Below are positions 9,481 through 16,231 of a DNA stretch of 64,000 nt, piece after piece. How positions within the stretch are numbered: the first letter of the stretch is position 1; each line of letters begins with the position of its first letter. The DNA is from Flavobacterium erciyesense (GTDB lineage Bacteria > Bacteroidota > Bacteroidia > Flavobacteriales > Flavobacteriaceae), in assembly GCF_018069925.1 (NCBI RefSeq), contig NZ_JAGPXB010000006.1:1-64000 (forward strand), given 5' to 3'. The position numbers and the translations under genes were made by a program. A model generated the notes under the pieces. That model saw only the letters and a program-made list of their open reading frames with translations, was not told where the DNA came from and searched no databases.

Positions 9481-9827
9481 TACCAAGTAGAATTTGATGA
9501 ATTATCTGTATTGTTATTTCTGGCGCGTTGTCTTTTTTGTTTTTCTTGCTTGGCAAGTTGTAACGGACTTATTTGTTCTTGAATTGTAAATGAATTCAAG
9601 ACGTATAATAAATCCAAAACACGAAGTACTTGCAAAAGTGTTGGAAGTGTAACTGTTCCGCCTTTTTCTAATAAACTTAGGGTAGAGCGGCTGATGTTGG
9701 CAGCTTGCGCGATTTCCTCTTGCGTTTTATTTTGTGACAAGCGATGGTGTTTTACAAATGCTCCAATCGTTTGTGATAAAGCCAAATCACTCATTGCAAT
9801 CCAATCTATGTATGGTTTATCATTCAT
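9480..9827 (-). CDS. HipB-like XRE antitoxin/repressor
   Basis: 115 residues with an XRE helix-turn-helix: QNKTQEEIAQAANISRSTLS (about 33-52) followed by LLEKGGTVTLPTLLQVLRVL. A charged tail (KQEKQKRQRARNNN, about 93-107) ends in NSTW, a flexible C-terminus as in HipB proteins. Stop and toxin start overlap by one base (TAATG), indicating coupled translation. HipB dimers neutralise HipA and repress their own operon. An ATTAAT-N5-ATTAAT repeat and a TAnnTTTG box lie just upstream. Confidence 0.87.
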   Translation of the reverse strand: MNDKPYIDWIAMSDLALSQTIGAFVKHHRLSQNKTQEEIAQAANISRSTLSLLEKGGTVTLPTLLQVLRVLDLLYVLNSFTIQEQISPLQLAKQEKQKRQRARNNNTDNSSNSTW

Positions 9828-9833
9828 AATGTT

Positions 9834-9873
9834 ATTAATTAAGTATTAATGATTGCTTTGTCATACAAAATTA
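9834..9873 (-). promoter_or_regulatory. Probable hipBA promoter and operator
   Basis: On the minus strand a Bacteroidota -7 box TAATTTTG lies at 9866-9873. It is followed, between it and the antitoxin start, by the inverted repeat ATTAAT-N5-ATTAAT (9834-9850). No convincing -33 TTG was seen. Autorepression at the repeat is inferred from HipB family behaviour. Confidence 0.42.
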
Positions 9874-10071
9874 CAATAAAATATAGTATTGGTTATATAA
9901 TGTTTGCTTTTTTATTTTTAAACATCTAGTGTCGAATACAAGTAGAGTTCTAGATTGTAAAAGTATATATCTAGTTTCTTGAAAAAGGAAGGTGGGTGAT
10001 TTTATAAGATTCGCTATTTGTATTTTAGATAAGTACAAAGTAAAAATAGAGGTTCCGAAAAGTATAAACAT

Positions 10072-10100
10072 AAAAAAACCCCAACAAATGCTGGGGTTTT
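10072..10100 (-). terminator. Terminator of tRNA-Arg
   Basis: On the minus strand an A/C-rich arm, a CCCCA/TGGGG helix and a run of seven Ts follow directly after the tRNA 3' end. The flanking AAAA/TTTT extends the stem. Confidence 0.8.
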
Positions 10101-10101
10101 G

Positions 10102-10175
10102 TGACCTCGACTGGATTCAAACCAGTAACCTCTTGAGCCGTAATCAAGTGCGCTATTCAGTTGCGCCACGAGGCC
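10102..10175 (-). tRNA. tRNA-Arg (anticodon ACG)
   Basis: 74 nt that fold into a full cloverleaf. The 7-bp acceptor GGCCTCG/CGAGGTC has one G-U pair and discriminator A. The D stem is GCGC/GCGC, the anticodon stem CTTGA/TCAAG with loop TTACGGC (anticodon ACG), and the T stem ACTGG/CCAGT with loop TTTGAAT. CCA is not encoded. A34 is expected to be edited to inosine to read CGU, CGC and CGA. The D loop reads CTGAA rather than the usual GG pair. It is a single-gene unit with its own terminator. Confidence 0.95.
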
Positions 10176-10268
10176 TTTTGCAAAGCGACTAATTGTCTTG
10201 CTTGCGGGTGCAAATATAGGCATAAATGTGTAATTTGCAAGCGTAAAATTGTAAAAAAATAAAAAAAA

Positions 10269-10781
10269 ATGAACTTAAAAAATTACATCCGTGATATTCA
10301 GGGTTTTCCTAAAAAAGAAATTGTGTTTAAAGATATCACTCCGCTGCTTTTAGATCCTCAGGCAACACAAAAATGTCTTGAAGAACTAGTCAATGCTGTA
10401 AAAGATTTGCAAATTACAACCGTAATTGGTGTTGAAAGTAGAGGTTTCTTTTTCGGAACGTTGCTGGCTCAACAATTAAATGTGGGTTTTGTTCCGGTTC
10501 GAAAGCCTAAAAAGTTGCCTTATGAAACAATTTCGGCTACATATGCACTGGAATATGGCACCGATTCGTTAGAAATTCACATTGATGCTATCAAAAAAGG
10601 CGACCGCGTGCTTATTCATGATGATGTTTTGGCTACTGGCGGAACTGCTGCAGCCGTATGCGAATTAGTAGAACGATTAGGCGGAATTGTGGTGCAGTGT
10701 AATTTTTTAATGGAGTTGTCTTTTTTAAATGGTCGCGACAAAATTAAAAATTACGACACTTTTGCAGTGCTAACGTATTAG
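10269..10781 (+). CDS. apt: Adenine phosphoribosyltransferase
   Basis: 170 residues, normal for the family. Apt converts adenine and PRPP to AMP and pyrophosphate in purine salvage in the cytoplasm. Visible motifs are IRDIQGFPKKEIVFKDITPL at the N-terminus, the substrate loop VESRGFFFG (about 58-66), RKPKKLPYET and the PRPP-binding loop VLIHDDVLATGGTA (about 118-131). It stands alone on the plus strand. Its stop codon overlaps the stop codon of a small convergent gene by a few bases. Confidence 0.95.
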   Translation: MNLKNYIRDIQGFPKKEIVFKDITPLLLDPQATQKCLEELVNAVKDLQITTVIGVESRGFFFGTLLAQQLNVGFVPVRKPKKLPYETISATYALEYGTDSLEIHIDAIKKGDRVLIHDDVLATGGTAAAVCELVERLGGIVVQCNFLMELSFLNGRDKIKNYDTFAVLTY

Positions 10782-10918
10782 CGCAACGCACGCGTAGTAA
10801 CATAATAACGGTAGGCCAATACGGCAAGCTGCCATTTTTTGGCTTTAGAGATGTCCGTTCCGCGTTTGGTGAAACTTGGTAACACTATTTTATTGATTTG
10901 AGCTAAAACTTTGTACAT
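10778..10918 (-). CDS. Small conserved-type basic protein, 46 residues
   Basis: The frame starts MYKVLAQINKIVLPSFTK, continues DISKAKKWQLAVLAYRYYVT and ends RALR. It is strongly basic and amphipathic with no signal peptide. It overlaps the 3' end of apt tail-to-tail by 4 bp and is followed upstream by the M56 gene's terminator, so it is a separate unit. From memory, similar 45-50-residue proteins are common in Flavobacterium and are sometimes labelled 'SsrA-binding protein', although far too short to be SmpB. I do not assign a function. It is counted as real because of its clean start-to-stop frame and protein-like composition. Confidence 0.62.
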   Translation of the reverse strand: MYKVLAQINKIVLPSFTKRGTDISKAKKWQLAVLAYRYYVTTRALR

Positions 10919-10948
10919 CTGTTATTTTTTTGAGGCAAAGGTATAAAA

Positions 10949-10977
10949 AAAGACAGTCTTGGATTAAGACTGTCTTT
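10949..10977 (-). terminator. Terminator of the blaI-M56 unit
   Basis: A perfect 12-bp stem AAAGACAGTCTT/AAGACTGTCTTT with a 5-nt loop. On the minus strand it is followed by a run of Ts just after the M56 gene's stop codon. Confidence 0.85.
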
Positions 10978-10986
10978 GTATAACAA

Positions 10987-12762
10987 TTAATCATTCTTCT
11001 TTTGTTTTGCTTCAAAGACTTCCATTGCTTTTTCGAAATCTTTCATTTTCTTTTCGAACTCTTCCATTTCCTCGTTAAATGGTTTCATTTGTTTTTCAAA
11101 TTCCTCCATTTTTTTTTCAAAAGCTTTCATTTGTGGTTCCATGGCTTCCATTTTTTTATCAAAGGCTTTCATTTTTTTATCAAATTCAGCCCATTCTTTT
11201 TCGTTTTTGTAGTTACGAACTCCTGATGGTGCTTTTGGTGCAGCTGGAAAAATAGGCGCTTTTGGTGTTATGAAATTAAACTTCGGCGCTACTGGAGGTA
11301 CTGGTGGCTGAGGGCGCTCTATTACGCTACCATGTTCGCCGATGTAATTTTTGGTAATAATTCGGATAGAATTTCTTTTTCCTTGTTCGTCTTTAGTAAC
11401 ATTTACGCTTGTGATTGCGCTAGGTAGTAAACTTTCCGCTTCTAGGGCACTCACACGTTTGTCATTTACGAACACCTCAGTATCTTCAGGGATGCCATTT
11501 TTTTCAGTTCTAATCTGTTTAATAACAGTTACGTTGTTTTCTTTTTTAACGACGGATAGATTATTTGGATCAATGCGGTCTAGACTTACTTCATTCGACG
11601 AAAATATGTTTCCGCTTCCGATTGTGCTTGAGCTTTCCTTGGTGAAAATTTTAATAACAGATTTATCATTATTTTTTTCAACATTAACAGTTGCAATATC
11701 GTTCGGGTTTGTGCTGTCCAATTCTTTTTTGGTTACCTTTTTTCCGTTGATAAAAATACTGGTGTTTTCATCTGTAATTTCAGGAAGATTTTTTGATACT
11801 AATTCGCTTGTTTTACCTTTTTTCACAGTATCTGATACGGCAAGAGTACTAGTGTTTTGATTTTTTGTGTTAGAACTAATTGTTGTACTAGTTTTCTCTT
11901 GCGCAAGTACTTCAATTTGAAATAATACAAAAAAGGCGACTAAGGCAGGAATAACTGTGGTGTATTTCCAAGAATTCCATTTTTTTGATTGATTTTTGTT
12001 TAACATAACGATTCGTTTTTTGATTAATGATTGATAAAAAGGATTGGTAAGCGCAACACAATTTTGGTGTGTTGTAATTTTTAAAAGTGTGAATTGGTAT
12101 TCTTTTTTGTTAGTTGTTTTTTGAATTGCATGATGATCTGCAATGAATTCTAAATTTTGCACCATCGCTTTTTTGTAAAGCCACACAAGCGGATTAAACC
12201 AAAAAACAATACAAAAAATGCGGCTCAATAAAACGTCAGCCGAGTGGTATTGGGCGCTGTGAACTTTTTCGTGTGCAATTATATTATTGAGTTCATTAGC
12301 GCTGTACAGTGATGAATTGTACACTATTGTTTTAAAAAAGGAGAAAGGCGCTGTGTTTTCAGTTGTATCTACAAAAGTGAAACCCTTTATTTTTTCTGAG
12401 ACATGCATTTTTAGAATTCGCTGAAGTTTGTATATGTCTAAAATAAACTTTCCAGCTAAATATAAAACTCCCAAACCATAGCAAATACTGCTAATAAGCC
12501 ACCAATTAATTGTGGGAGGAGCTTCGGTTTTGTAGTCGCGCACCGGAAGATTTGTCCAATCAATAGGGTTTGGATTGGAATCTACCCAAATAATTTCCGT
12601 GTAAGTAAGCAACGGAAATACGGCCGAAGTCACTAAACCTACTAATAAAAACCATCGATTTCCAGTAAAAAACGTCTCTTTGCGGAGCAACACGTAATAC
12701 ACTGCAAAAAACAATGCTAGTAAGCCGCTGGCTTTAATGAAGTAGAGTTGAAGTGGTTCCAT
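10987..12762 (-). CDS. M56 (BlaR1-like) membrane metallopeptidase with heptad-repeat tail
   Basis: 591 residues. Membrane segments lie near residues 5-23, 37-55, 88-106, about 185-200 and 268-286. The zinc-peptidase motif is HEKVH (about residue 165), with further family residues in NPLVWLYKKAMVQNLEFIAD. In BlaR1 systems this domain, on sensing a signal, leads to cleavage of the BlaI repressor encoded upstream. Unlike classical BlaR1 there is no penicillin-binding domain. Instead the periplasmic part has two similar modules (IFINGKKVTKKELD... and VFVNDKRVSALEAE...), then a Pro-rich linker. It ends in eight consecutive 7-residue units of the form M-x-x-F-x-x-x (about residues 530-588), a likely coiled coil. 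The signal is unknown. Confidence 0.87.
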   Translation of the reverse strand: MEPLQLYFIKASGLLALFFAVYYVLLRKETFFTGNRWFLLVGLVTSAVFPLLTYTEIIWVDSNPNPIDWTNLPVRDYKTEAPPTINWWLISSICYGLGVLYLAGKFILDIYKLQRILKMHVSEKIKGFTFVDTTENTAPFSFFKTIVYNSSLYSANELNNIIAHEKVHSAQYHSADVLLSRIFCIVFWFNPLVWLYKKAMVQNLEFIADHHAIQKTTNKKEYQFTLLKITTHQNCVALTNPFYQSLIKKRIVMLNKNQSKKWNSWKYTTVIPALVAFFVLFQIEVLAQEKTSTTISSNTKNQNTSTLAVSDTVKKGKTSELVSKNLPEITDENTSIFINGKKVTKKELDSTNPNDIATVNVEKNNDKSVIKIFTKESSSTIGSGNIFSSNEVSLDRIDPNNLSVVKKENNVTVIKQIRTEKNGIPEDTEVFVNDKRVSALEAESLLPSAITSVNVTKDEQGKRNSIRIITKNYIGEHGSVIERPQPPVPPVAPKFNFITPKAPIFPAAPKAPSGVRNYKNEKEWAEFDKKMKAFDKKMEAMEPQMKAFEKKMEEFEKQMKPFNEEMEEFEKKMKDFEKAMEVFEAKQKKND

Positions 12763-12798
12763 TTTTATTTTTGGTTTTAGAAAATAGTGGGTAAACGA

Positions 12799-13167
12799 CT
12801 AGCTGTTTTGTTCTTGTTGCTCAATCATATTTAAAATTTCACGCAACTCAGCTGCCGAAATTTTTTCTTCTTGTGCAAAATGGGAAACCATATTTTTATA
12901 CGAGCTGTTAAAAAACGTATCAATTGCGGTATGCATAAAACGCTTACGGTATTCTTCGAGGCTCACTGTTGGGAAATACTGATGCGAATTGCCATAGGCG
13001 GTGTGCGATACATATCCTTTTTCTTCAAGATTACGAACTATAGTTGATAATGTATTGTAATGCGGTTGGTCTTCGGTAATTTCATTCATAATGTCTTTCA
13101 CGAAAGCTTTTTGTAGCTTCCAAACAATGTGCATGATTTCTTCTTCTTTGTTAGTAAGTTTTTGCAT
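12799..13167 (-). CDS. BlaI/MecI/CopY-family repressor
   Basis: 122 residues, usual family length. The winged helix reads LTNKEEEIMHIVWKLQKAFV then YNTLSTIVRNLEEKGYVSH (about 39-57), and the C-terminal helices serve for dimerisation. It is 36 bp upstream of the M56 peptidase gene, the standard repressor/protease pair. BlaI proteins bind palindromes over their own promoter and are cleaved after signalling through the M56 partner. Three identical-arm palindromes over a good promoter are found directly upstream, which strongly supports autoregulation. The controlled resistance or stress genes are not evident; the pair itself may be the whole operon. Confidence 0.93.
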   Translation of the reverse strand: MQKLTNKEEEIMHIVWKLQKAFVKDIMNEITEDQPHYNTLSTIVRNLEEKGYVSHTAYGNSHQYFPTVSLEEYRKRFMHTAIDTFFNSSYKNMVSHFAQEEKISAAELREILNMIEQQEQNS

Positions 13168-13184
13168 GATGTTTTTATTTGATT

Positions 13185-13215
13185 CAAACGTACAACTATA
13201 TTCCTAGTTTGCAAA
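13185..13215 (-). promoter_or_regulatory. Promoter of the blaI-M56 operon
   Basis: On the minus strand -33 TTTG (13212-13215), 19-bp spacer and -7 TACGTTTG (13185-13192) match the Bacteroidota housekeeping consensus TTTG-N19-TAnnTTTG. The start codon is 17 bp downstream of the -7 box. Confidence 0.75.
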
Positions 13216-13249
13216 CTATTTTTATAGTTATTTAACTAAATTTTTAGTT
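13194..13249. promoter_or_regulatory. Three tandem BlaI-type operators, AACTA-N6-TAGTT
   Basis: Three 16-bp palindromes have identical arms at 13194-13209, 13214-13229 and 13234-13249, exactly 20 bp apart. The first lies between the -33 and -7 boxes, the second covers the -33 box, and the third is upstream. The spacers differ, so the arms are what is conserved. Binding by the adjacent BlaI-family repressor is inferred. Confidence 0.7.
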
Positions 13250-13365
13250 TTTGGTATTTTTTTTGTAGTTAAGAGCTTGTTATTTAATCGAATACTTGTT
13301 TTTTTAGTAGTGTTTTGAAATTGAAAACGTTTTGATAGATTTAAATGGGTTTCTGGAAACGGGTT

Positions 13366-13482
13366 TGCGTGAGGGATAGGAGCAAACCGCCGCAGCGGTG
13401 CAGATAGCCCGACGCCATAACAGCAAAGGGGCTACTCAAAATAATTATGAGTAGCCCCTTTGCTGTAATGGGGGCACGCCCC
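13366..13482. repeat. Composite inverted-repeat intergenic element with 19-bp hairpin
   Basis: This block is GC-richer than its surroundings. Outer arms GCGTG (13367-13371) and CACGC (13475-13479) flank a small hairpin ACCGC-CGCA-GCGGT (13386-13399) and a perfect 19-bp stem (13420-13438 with 13448-13466, 9-nt loop). The text GCGTGAGGGATAGGAGC and GATAGCCCGAC resembles intergenic repeats I recall from Flavobacterium genomes. It lies downstream of the MFS gene (minus strand) and may also end its transcription. Confidence 0.6.
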
Positions 13483-13498
13483 AATTTTTAAAAGGATT

Positions 13499-14725
13499 TT
13501 ATTTTACAGTTGTTTTTTCTTTCTGAACCATTTTTTGCACCCAAACGCAACCTGCAACGGCCAAAATGCCCAATGTGCCCATAAAAAACCAATTGGCTTG
13601 ATAACCATACGAGGCAATAATTTCGAGTCCCGTTTTAGAACTCGCAATGTGCGCCAAACTAAAACTCATGGTAAACAGCGCCATGTAGCGTCCTTCGTGA
13701 CCTTTCGGAGCGCGACTCAGAGCAAACGAGTTGGAAAAGGGAAAAATAAACATTTCGCCAAACGTGATAAATAGAATACTTACAACTAGGATTCCTGCCC
13801 AAAAATGAATTAATAACACATAAAAACTAAGCGCCATAAGTAAGGAACCCCACAAAATAATTTTGAGCTTGTCAATGTTTTTACGCTGACTGTAGCTAAC
13901 AATTGGCATTTCGAGAAAGAAAATCAGTAAGCCGTTTAAAGACAGTAACAAACCACTTTGAAACTCGGTCAGGCCAAATTTTTCGTTGTGGTACAAAGGT
14001 AAAGTGGTGAAAAGTTGAAAAAATAGTACTGCGGTGACAAAACACACAAACAGAAATATCCAAAAAATTTGATCTTTGAAAACCGAAGTTGGCAAATCAG
14101 TTTCGGCCTGATCTGTTTCCAAATCTGCTGGTTTTTTGCGCTCTTTCACGAGCAACCAAAAAATCAAAATCGAGATAATACAAGAACTACCATCAACCCA
14201 AAAAAGTCCGCTGTATCCCAAATTCATAATGATTAATCCGCCCAGCGCTGGTCCTGCGGTGAATCCTAAATTTACGGCCAATCGAACTAAAGTGAGCGCT
14301 CTGGTGCGGTTTTCGGGCTTTGCGTAGGTGGCGAGTGATACAAACATGGCGGGTCTAAACATATCAGCAACCGTCATAATGCAAAACATACTCAAACAAA
14401 GTCCCCAAAATGTACGCACGAATTGCACCGCAAACAGCAGTAATCCGCTGGTAAATAAGCTGAAAACCATGATTTTGTAAAAACCAATTTTATCAGATAA
14501 TTTTCCGCCCAACCATGAACCTAACATCGAACCAAAGCCGAAAGCGACCATAATCCAGCCCACTTGCTCGTATGAAAATTGTAAATCCTCTTTTAAATAT
14601 TTTGATAAAAACGGCAAAACCATCGTGCCGGCCCTATTGATGAAGGTAATTAGCGTCAAAATCCAAACTTCTCTGGTAAATCCTCTAAAATTATTGATGT
14701 AGCGTGTAAAAGCAGTTTGCAGCAT
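13499..14725 (-). CDS. MFS transporter
   Basis: 408 residues with about 12 hydrophobic segments. The family loop between helices 2 and 3 is visible as GSWLGGKLSDKIGFYKIMVF (about 67-86). A cytoplasmic loop near 195-210 (ERKKPADLETDQAETD) splits the two six-helix halves. It resembles drug- or metabolite-exporting MFS proteins of the MdtG/DHA1 kind, but the substrate cannot be told. It begins at MLQTAFTRYINNF. A TAAATTTG box lies 20 bp upstream on its strand, and a dispersed repeat abuts that promoter. Confidence 0.85.
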   Translation of the reverse strand: MLQTAFTRYINNFRGFTREVWILTLITFINRAGTMVLPFLSKYLKEDLQFSYEQVGWIMVAFGFGSMLGSWLGGKLSDKIGFYKIMVFSLFTSGLLLFAVQFVRTFWGLCLSMFCIMTVADMFRPAMFVSLATYAKPENRTRALTLVRLAVNLGFTAGPALGGLIIMNLGYSGLFWVDGSSCIISILIFWLLVKERKKPADLETDQAETDLPTSVFKDQIFWIFLFVCFVTAVLFFQLFTTLPLYHNEKFGLTEFQSGLLLSLNGLLIFFLEMPIVSYSQRKNIDKLKIILWGSLLMALSFYVLLIHFWAGILVVSILFITFGEMFIFPFSNSFALSRAPKGHEGRYMALFTMSFSLAHIASSKTGLEIIASYGYQANWFFMGTLGILAVAGCVWVQKMVQKEKTTVK

Positions 14726-14744
14726 AGCCTAGAATTGTGAGTTG

Positions 14745-14752
14745 CAAATTTA
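14745..14752 (-). promoter_or_regulatory. -7 box TAAATTTG of the MFS gene
   Basis: An exact TAnnTTTG match 20 bp upstream of the start codon. No TTG is seen at the -33 distance; that region is taken up by the edge of a dispersed repeat element. Confidence 0.45.
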
Positions 14753-14763
14753 CGATGTTTTTC

Positions 14764-14848
14764 AGGAGCTTTTTCCAGCTATTCGCTACAATCTTTTATT
14801 TTTTTAAAGAAAAAAAATAAAAGGATTTTCGCTGCTATCTGGGCTAGG
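14764..14848 (+). repeat. Dispersed inverted-repeat element, copy 1
   Basis: It begins AGGAGCTTTTTCC and ends TATCTGGGCTAGG. The centre is a helix of TCTTTTATTTTTTT with AAAAAAATAAAAGGA, with looser pairing outside it (CCAG with CTGG). The right arm (14822-14847) matches copy 2 at 23 of 26 positions and copy 3 at 20 of 26. It lies between two divergent genes, so it is not a simple terminator. Confidence 0.7.
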
Positions 14849-14888
14849 GTTTCGGTCTTCGGTAGTCATTTCTACCAGTTACTTTTCG

Positions 14889-14919
14889 TTGTGGTATTCT
14901 AACTTTTAGACTATTTTTG
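14889..14919 (+). promoter_or_regulatory. Promoter of the DUF1684-tatD unit
   Basis: -33 TTG (14889-14891), a 20-bp spacer and -7 TATTTTTG (14912-14919) match the Bacteroidota consensus. The inferred transcription start is only about 10 nt before the TTG start codon, giving a short leader. Confidence 0.6.
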
Positions 14920-14935
14920 CATCAAAATCAAACCT

Positions 14936-15538
14936 TTGAAAACACTTTTCACTTTTCTGCTTTTTTGGATGTGTACTTTTGCATTCGCTCAAAAGTCGTA
15001 TCAAGCCACCGCTGTAGCTCAGTTTCAGAAAAAAATGAATACCGAATTTGCTGATGCAGCCACGAGTCCGCTTACAACAGAAGACCGAGCCAAGTTCAAA
15101 TCGCTTGATTTTTTTCCGGCCAATGCTTCTTTTTTTGTACAAGCAACTTTGGTAAAAACACAAAATGCAGTTCCTTTTGCTATGAAAACCACCACAAGCA
15201 GACAACCTTTGTATGTTAAATATGGTGAATTGCATTTTGAATTGGAAGGCAGAAAACTTAAGCTAAACGTATACCGCAATTTGGAACTTGCCAAGCAAGC
15301 AAAATACAAAGACTATTTGTTTTTACCTTTTTCTGATCGTACATCGGGTCGTGAAACCTATATTGGCGGTAGGTATGTTGATTTAAAGATTCCAAAAGGG
15401 AAAAAAATAGCGATCGATTTTAACACCGCTTACAATCCGTATTGCGCCTACAATTCAAAATATTCTTGCCCAATAGTACCTTTAGAAAATGATTTGGATG
15501 TTTCGATTACGGCTGGCGTAAAAAAGTTTCACGACTAA
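14936..15538 (+). CDS. DUF1684 family secreted protein
   Basis: 200 residues beginning at a TTG codon; no ATG gives a full signal peptide, and the promoter box sits just upstream. Signal peptide MKTLFTFLLFWMCTFAFAQ. The C-terminal half holds the DUF1684 signature GRETYIGGRYVDLKI, DFNTAYNPYCAYN and YSCPIVP (about 138-182). The family's biochemical role is not established. Stop and start of the following tatD-type gene overlap as TAATG, so the two are translated together. Confidence 0.85.
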   Translation: MKTLFTFLLFWMCTFAFAQKSYQATAVAQFQKKMNTEFADAATSPLTTEDRAKFKSLDFFPANASFFVQATLVKTQNAVPFAMKTTTSRQPLYVKYGELHFELEGRKLKLNVYRNLELAKQAKYKDYLFLPFSDRTSGRETYIGGRYVDLKIPKGKKIAIDFNTAYNPYCAYNSKYSCPIVPLENDLDVSITAGVKKFHD

Positions 15539-16191
15539 TGGAGTTTTTTAATGCACATACACACCTTTGGAGCAAGCAAACGCATATTGTAGAGTTGGTC
15601 AATCAATATCCGCAGGAATTGAATGAGGCAATACCACAGTACTCAATTGGCATTCATCCTTGGTATATTAACGAAACGCGCCTTGCTGCAGATTTTGATA
15701 TCATGCAAAAAAGTATGAGCCAACCCAATTGTTGGGCAGTAGGTGAGTGCGGACTTGACAAACGCATCGAAATGCCTTTACCATTACAACAACAAGTTTT
15801 TGAAACCCAATTGCTGCTTGCTCAAAAATACAACAAGCCGGTCATTATTCATTGTGTAGCAGCGTTTCAAGAAGTTGTTTCCATCAAAAAAAAGCTGCAA
15901 ATTACCGTTCATTTGATCATACATGGTTTTTCAAAAAATAAAGCGGTAGCACAGCAACTGCTTGACAATGGTTTTTACATTTCATTTGGTAAATATTTAC
16001 TGCGCAACCCCGCACTGGAAGAAGTTTTTACAAGCATCCCCAACGATCGTTTCTTCCTAGAAACAGATACCGTCGAAGAGGGAATTGAGGCTGTTTACGA
16101 ACTCGCTGCACGTTATAAAAACACAACAGTTGCAGCCATACAAACACAAATACAAACGAATTTTAATACCGTTTTTGGACCTAAAATATAA
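15538..16191 (+). CDS. TatD family metal-dependent hydrolase
   Basis: 217 residues, shorter than the usual 260. Metal ligands are all present: NAHTHLW (HxH, residues 5-7), GECGLDK (Glu), IIHCV (His), IIHGF (His) and LETDT (Asp). TatD proteins are Mg-dependent deoxyribonucleases linked to DNA repair and quality control; the exact substrate of this short form is unknown. It starts within the stop codon of the DUF1684 gene. Confidence 0.86.
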   Translation: MEFFNAHTHLWSKQTHIVELVNQYPQELNEAIPQYSIGIHPWYINETRLAADFDIMQKSMSQPNCWAVGECGLDKRIEMPLPLQQQVFETQLLLAQKYNKPVIIHCVAAFQEVVSIKKKLQITVHLIIHGFSKNKAVAQQLLDNGFYISFGKYLLRNPALEEVFTSIPNDRFFLETDTVEEGIEAVYELAARYKNTTVAAIQTQIQTNFNTVFGPKI

Positions 16192-16231
16192 TTTTTAATT
16201 TCAAAAACTTTTCAACTTAAAACAGAATAGA

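Noticed and set aside
9992-10223. Frames on both strands across the tRNA gene
   Set aside because: They run through tRNA-Arg and its terminator and show no protein features.
10778-10918. SmpB (SsrA-binding protein) identity for the 46-residue protein
   Set aside because: True SmpB is about 150 residues with an OB fold; this protein is far too short and shares no visible motif.
11002-11226. Phe-rich plus-strand frame of 74 codons
   Set aside because: It is the antisense reading of the Lys/Met/Glu heptad repeats of the M56 protein, which explains its extreme composition.
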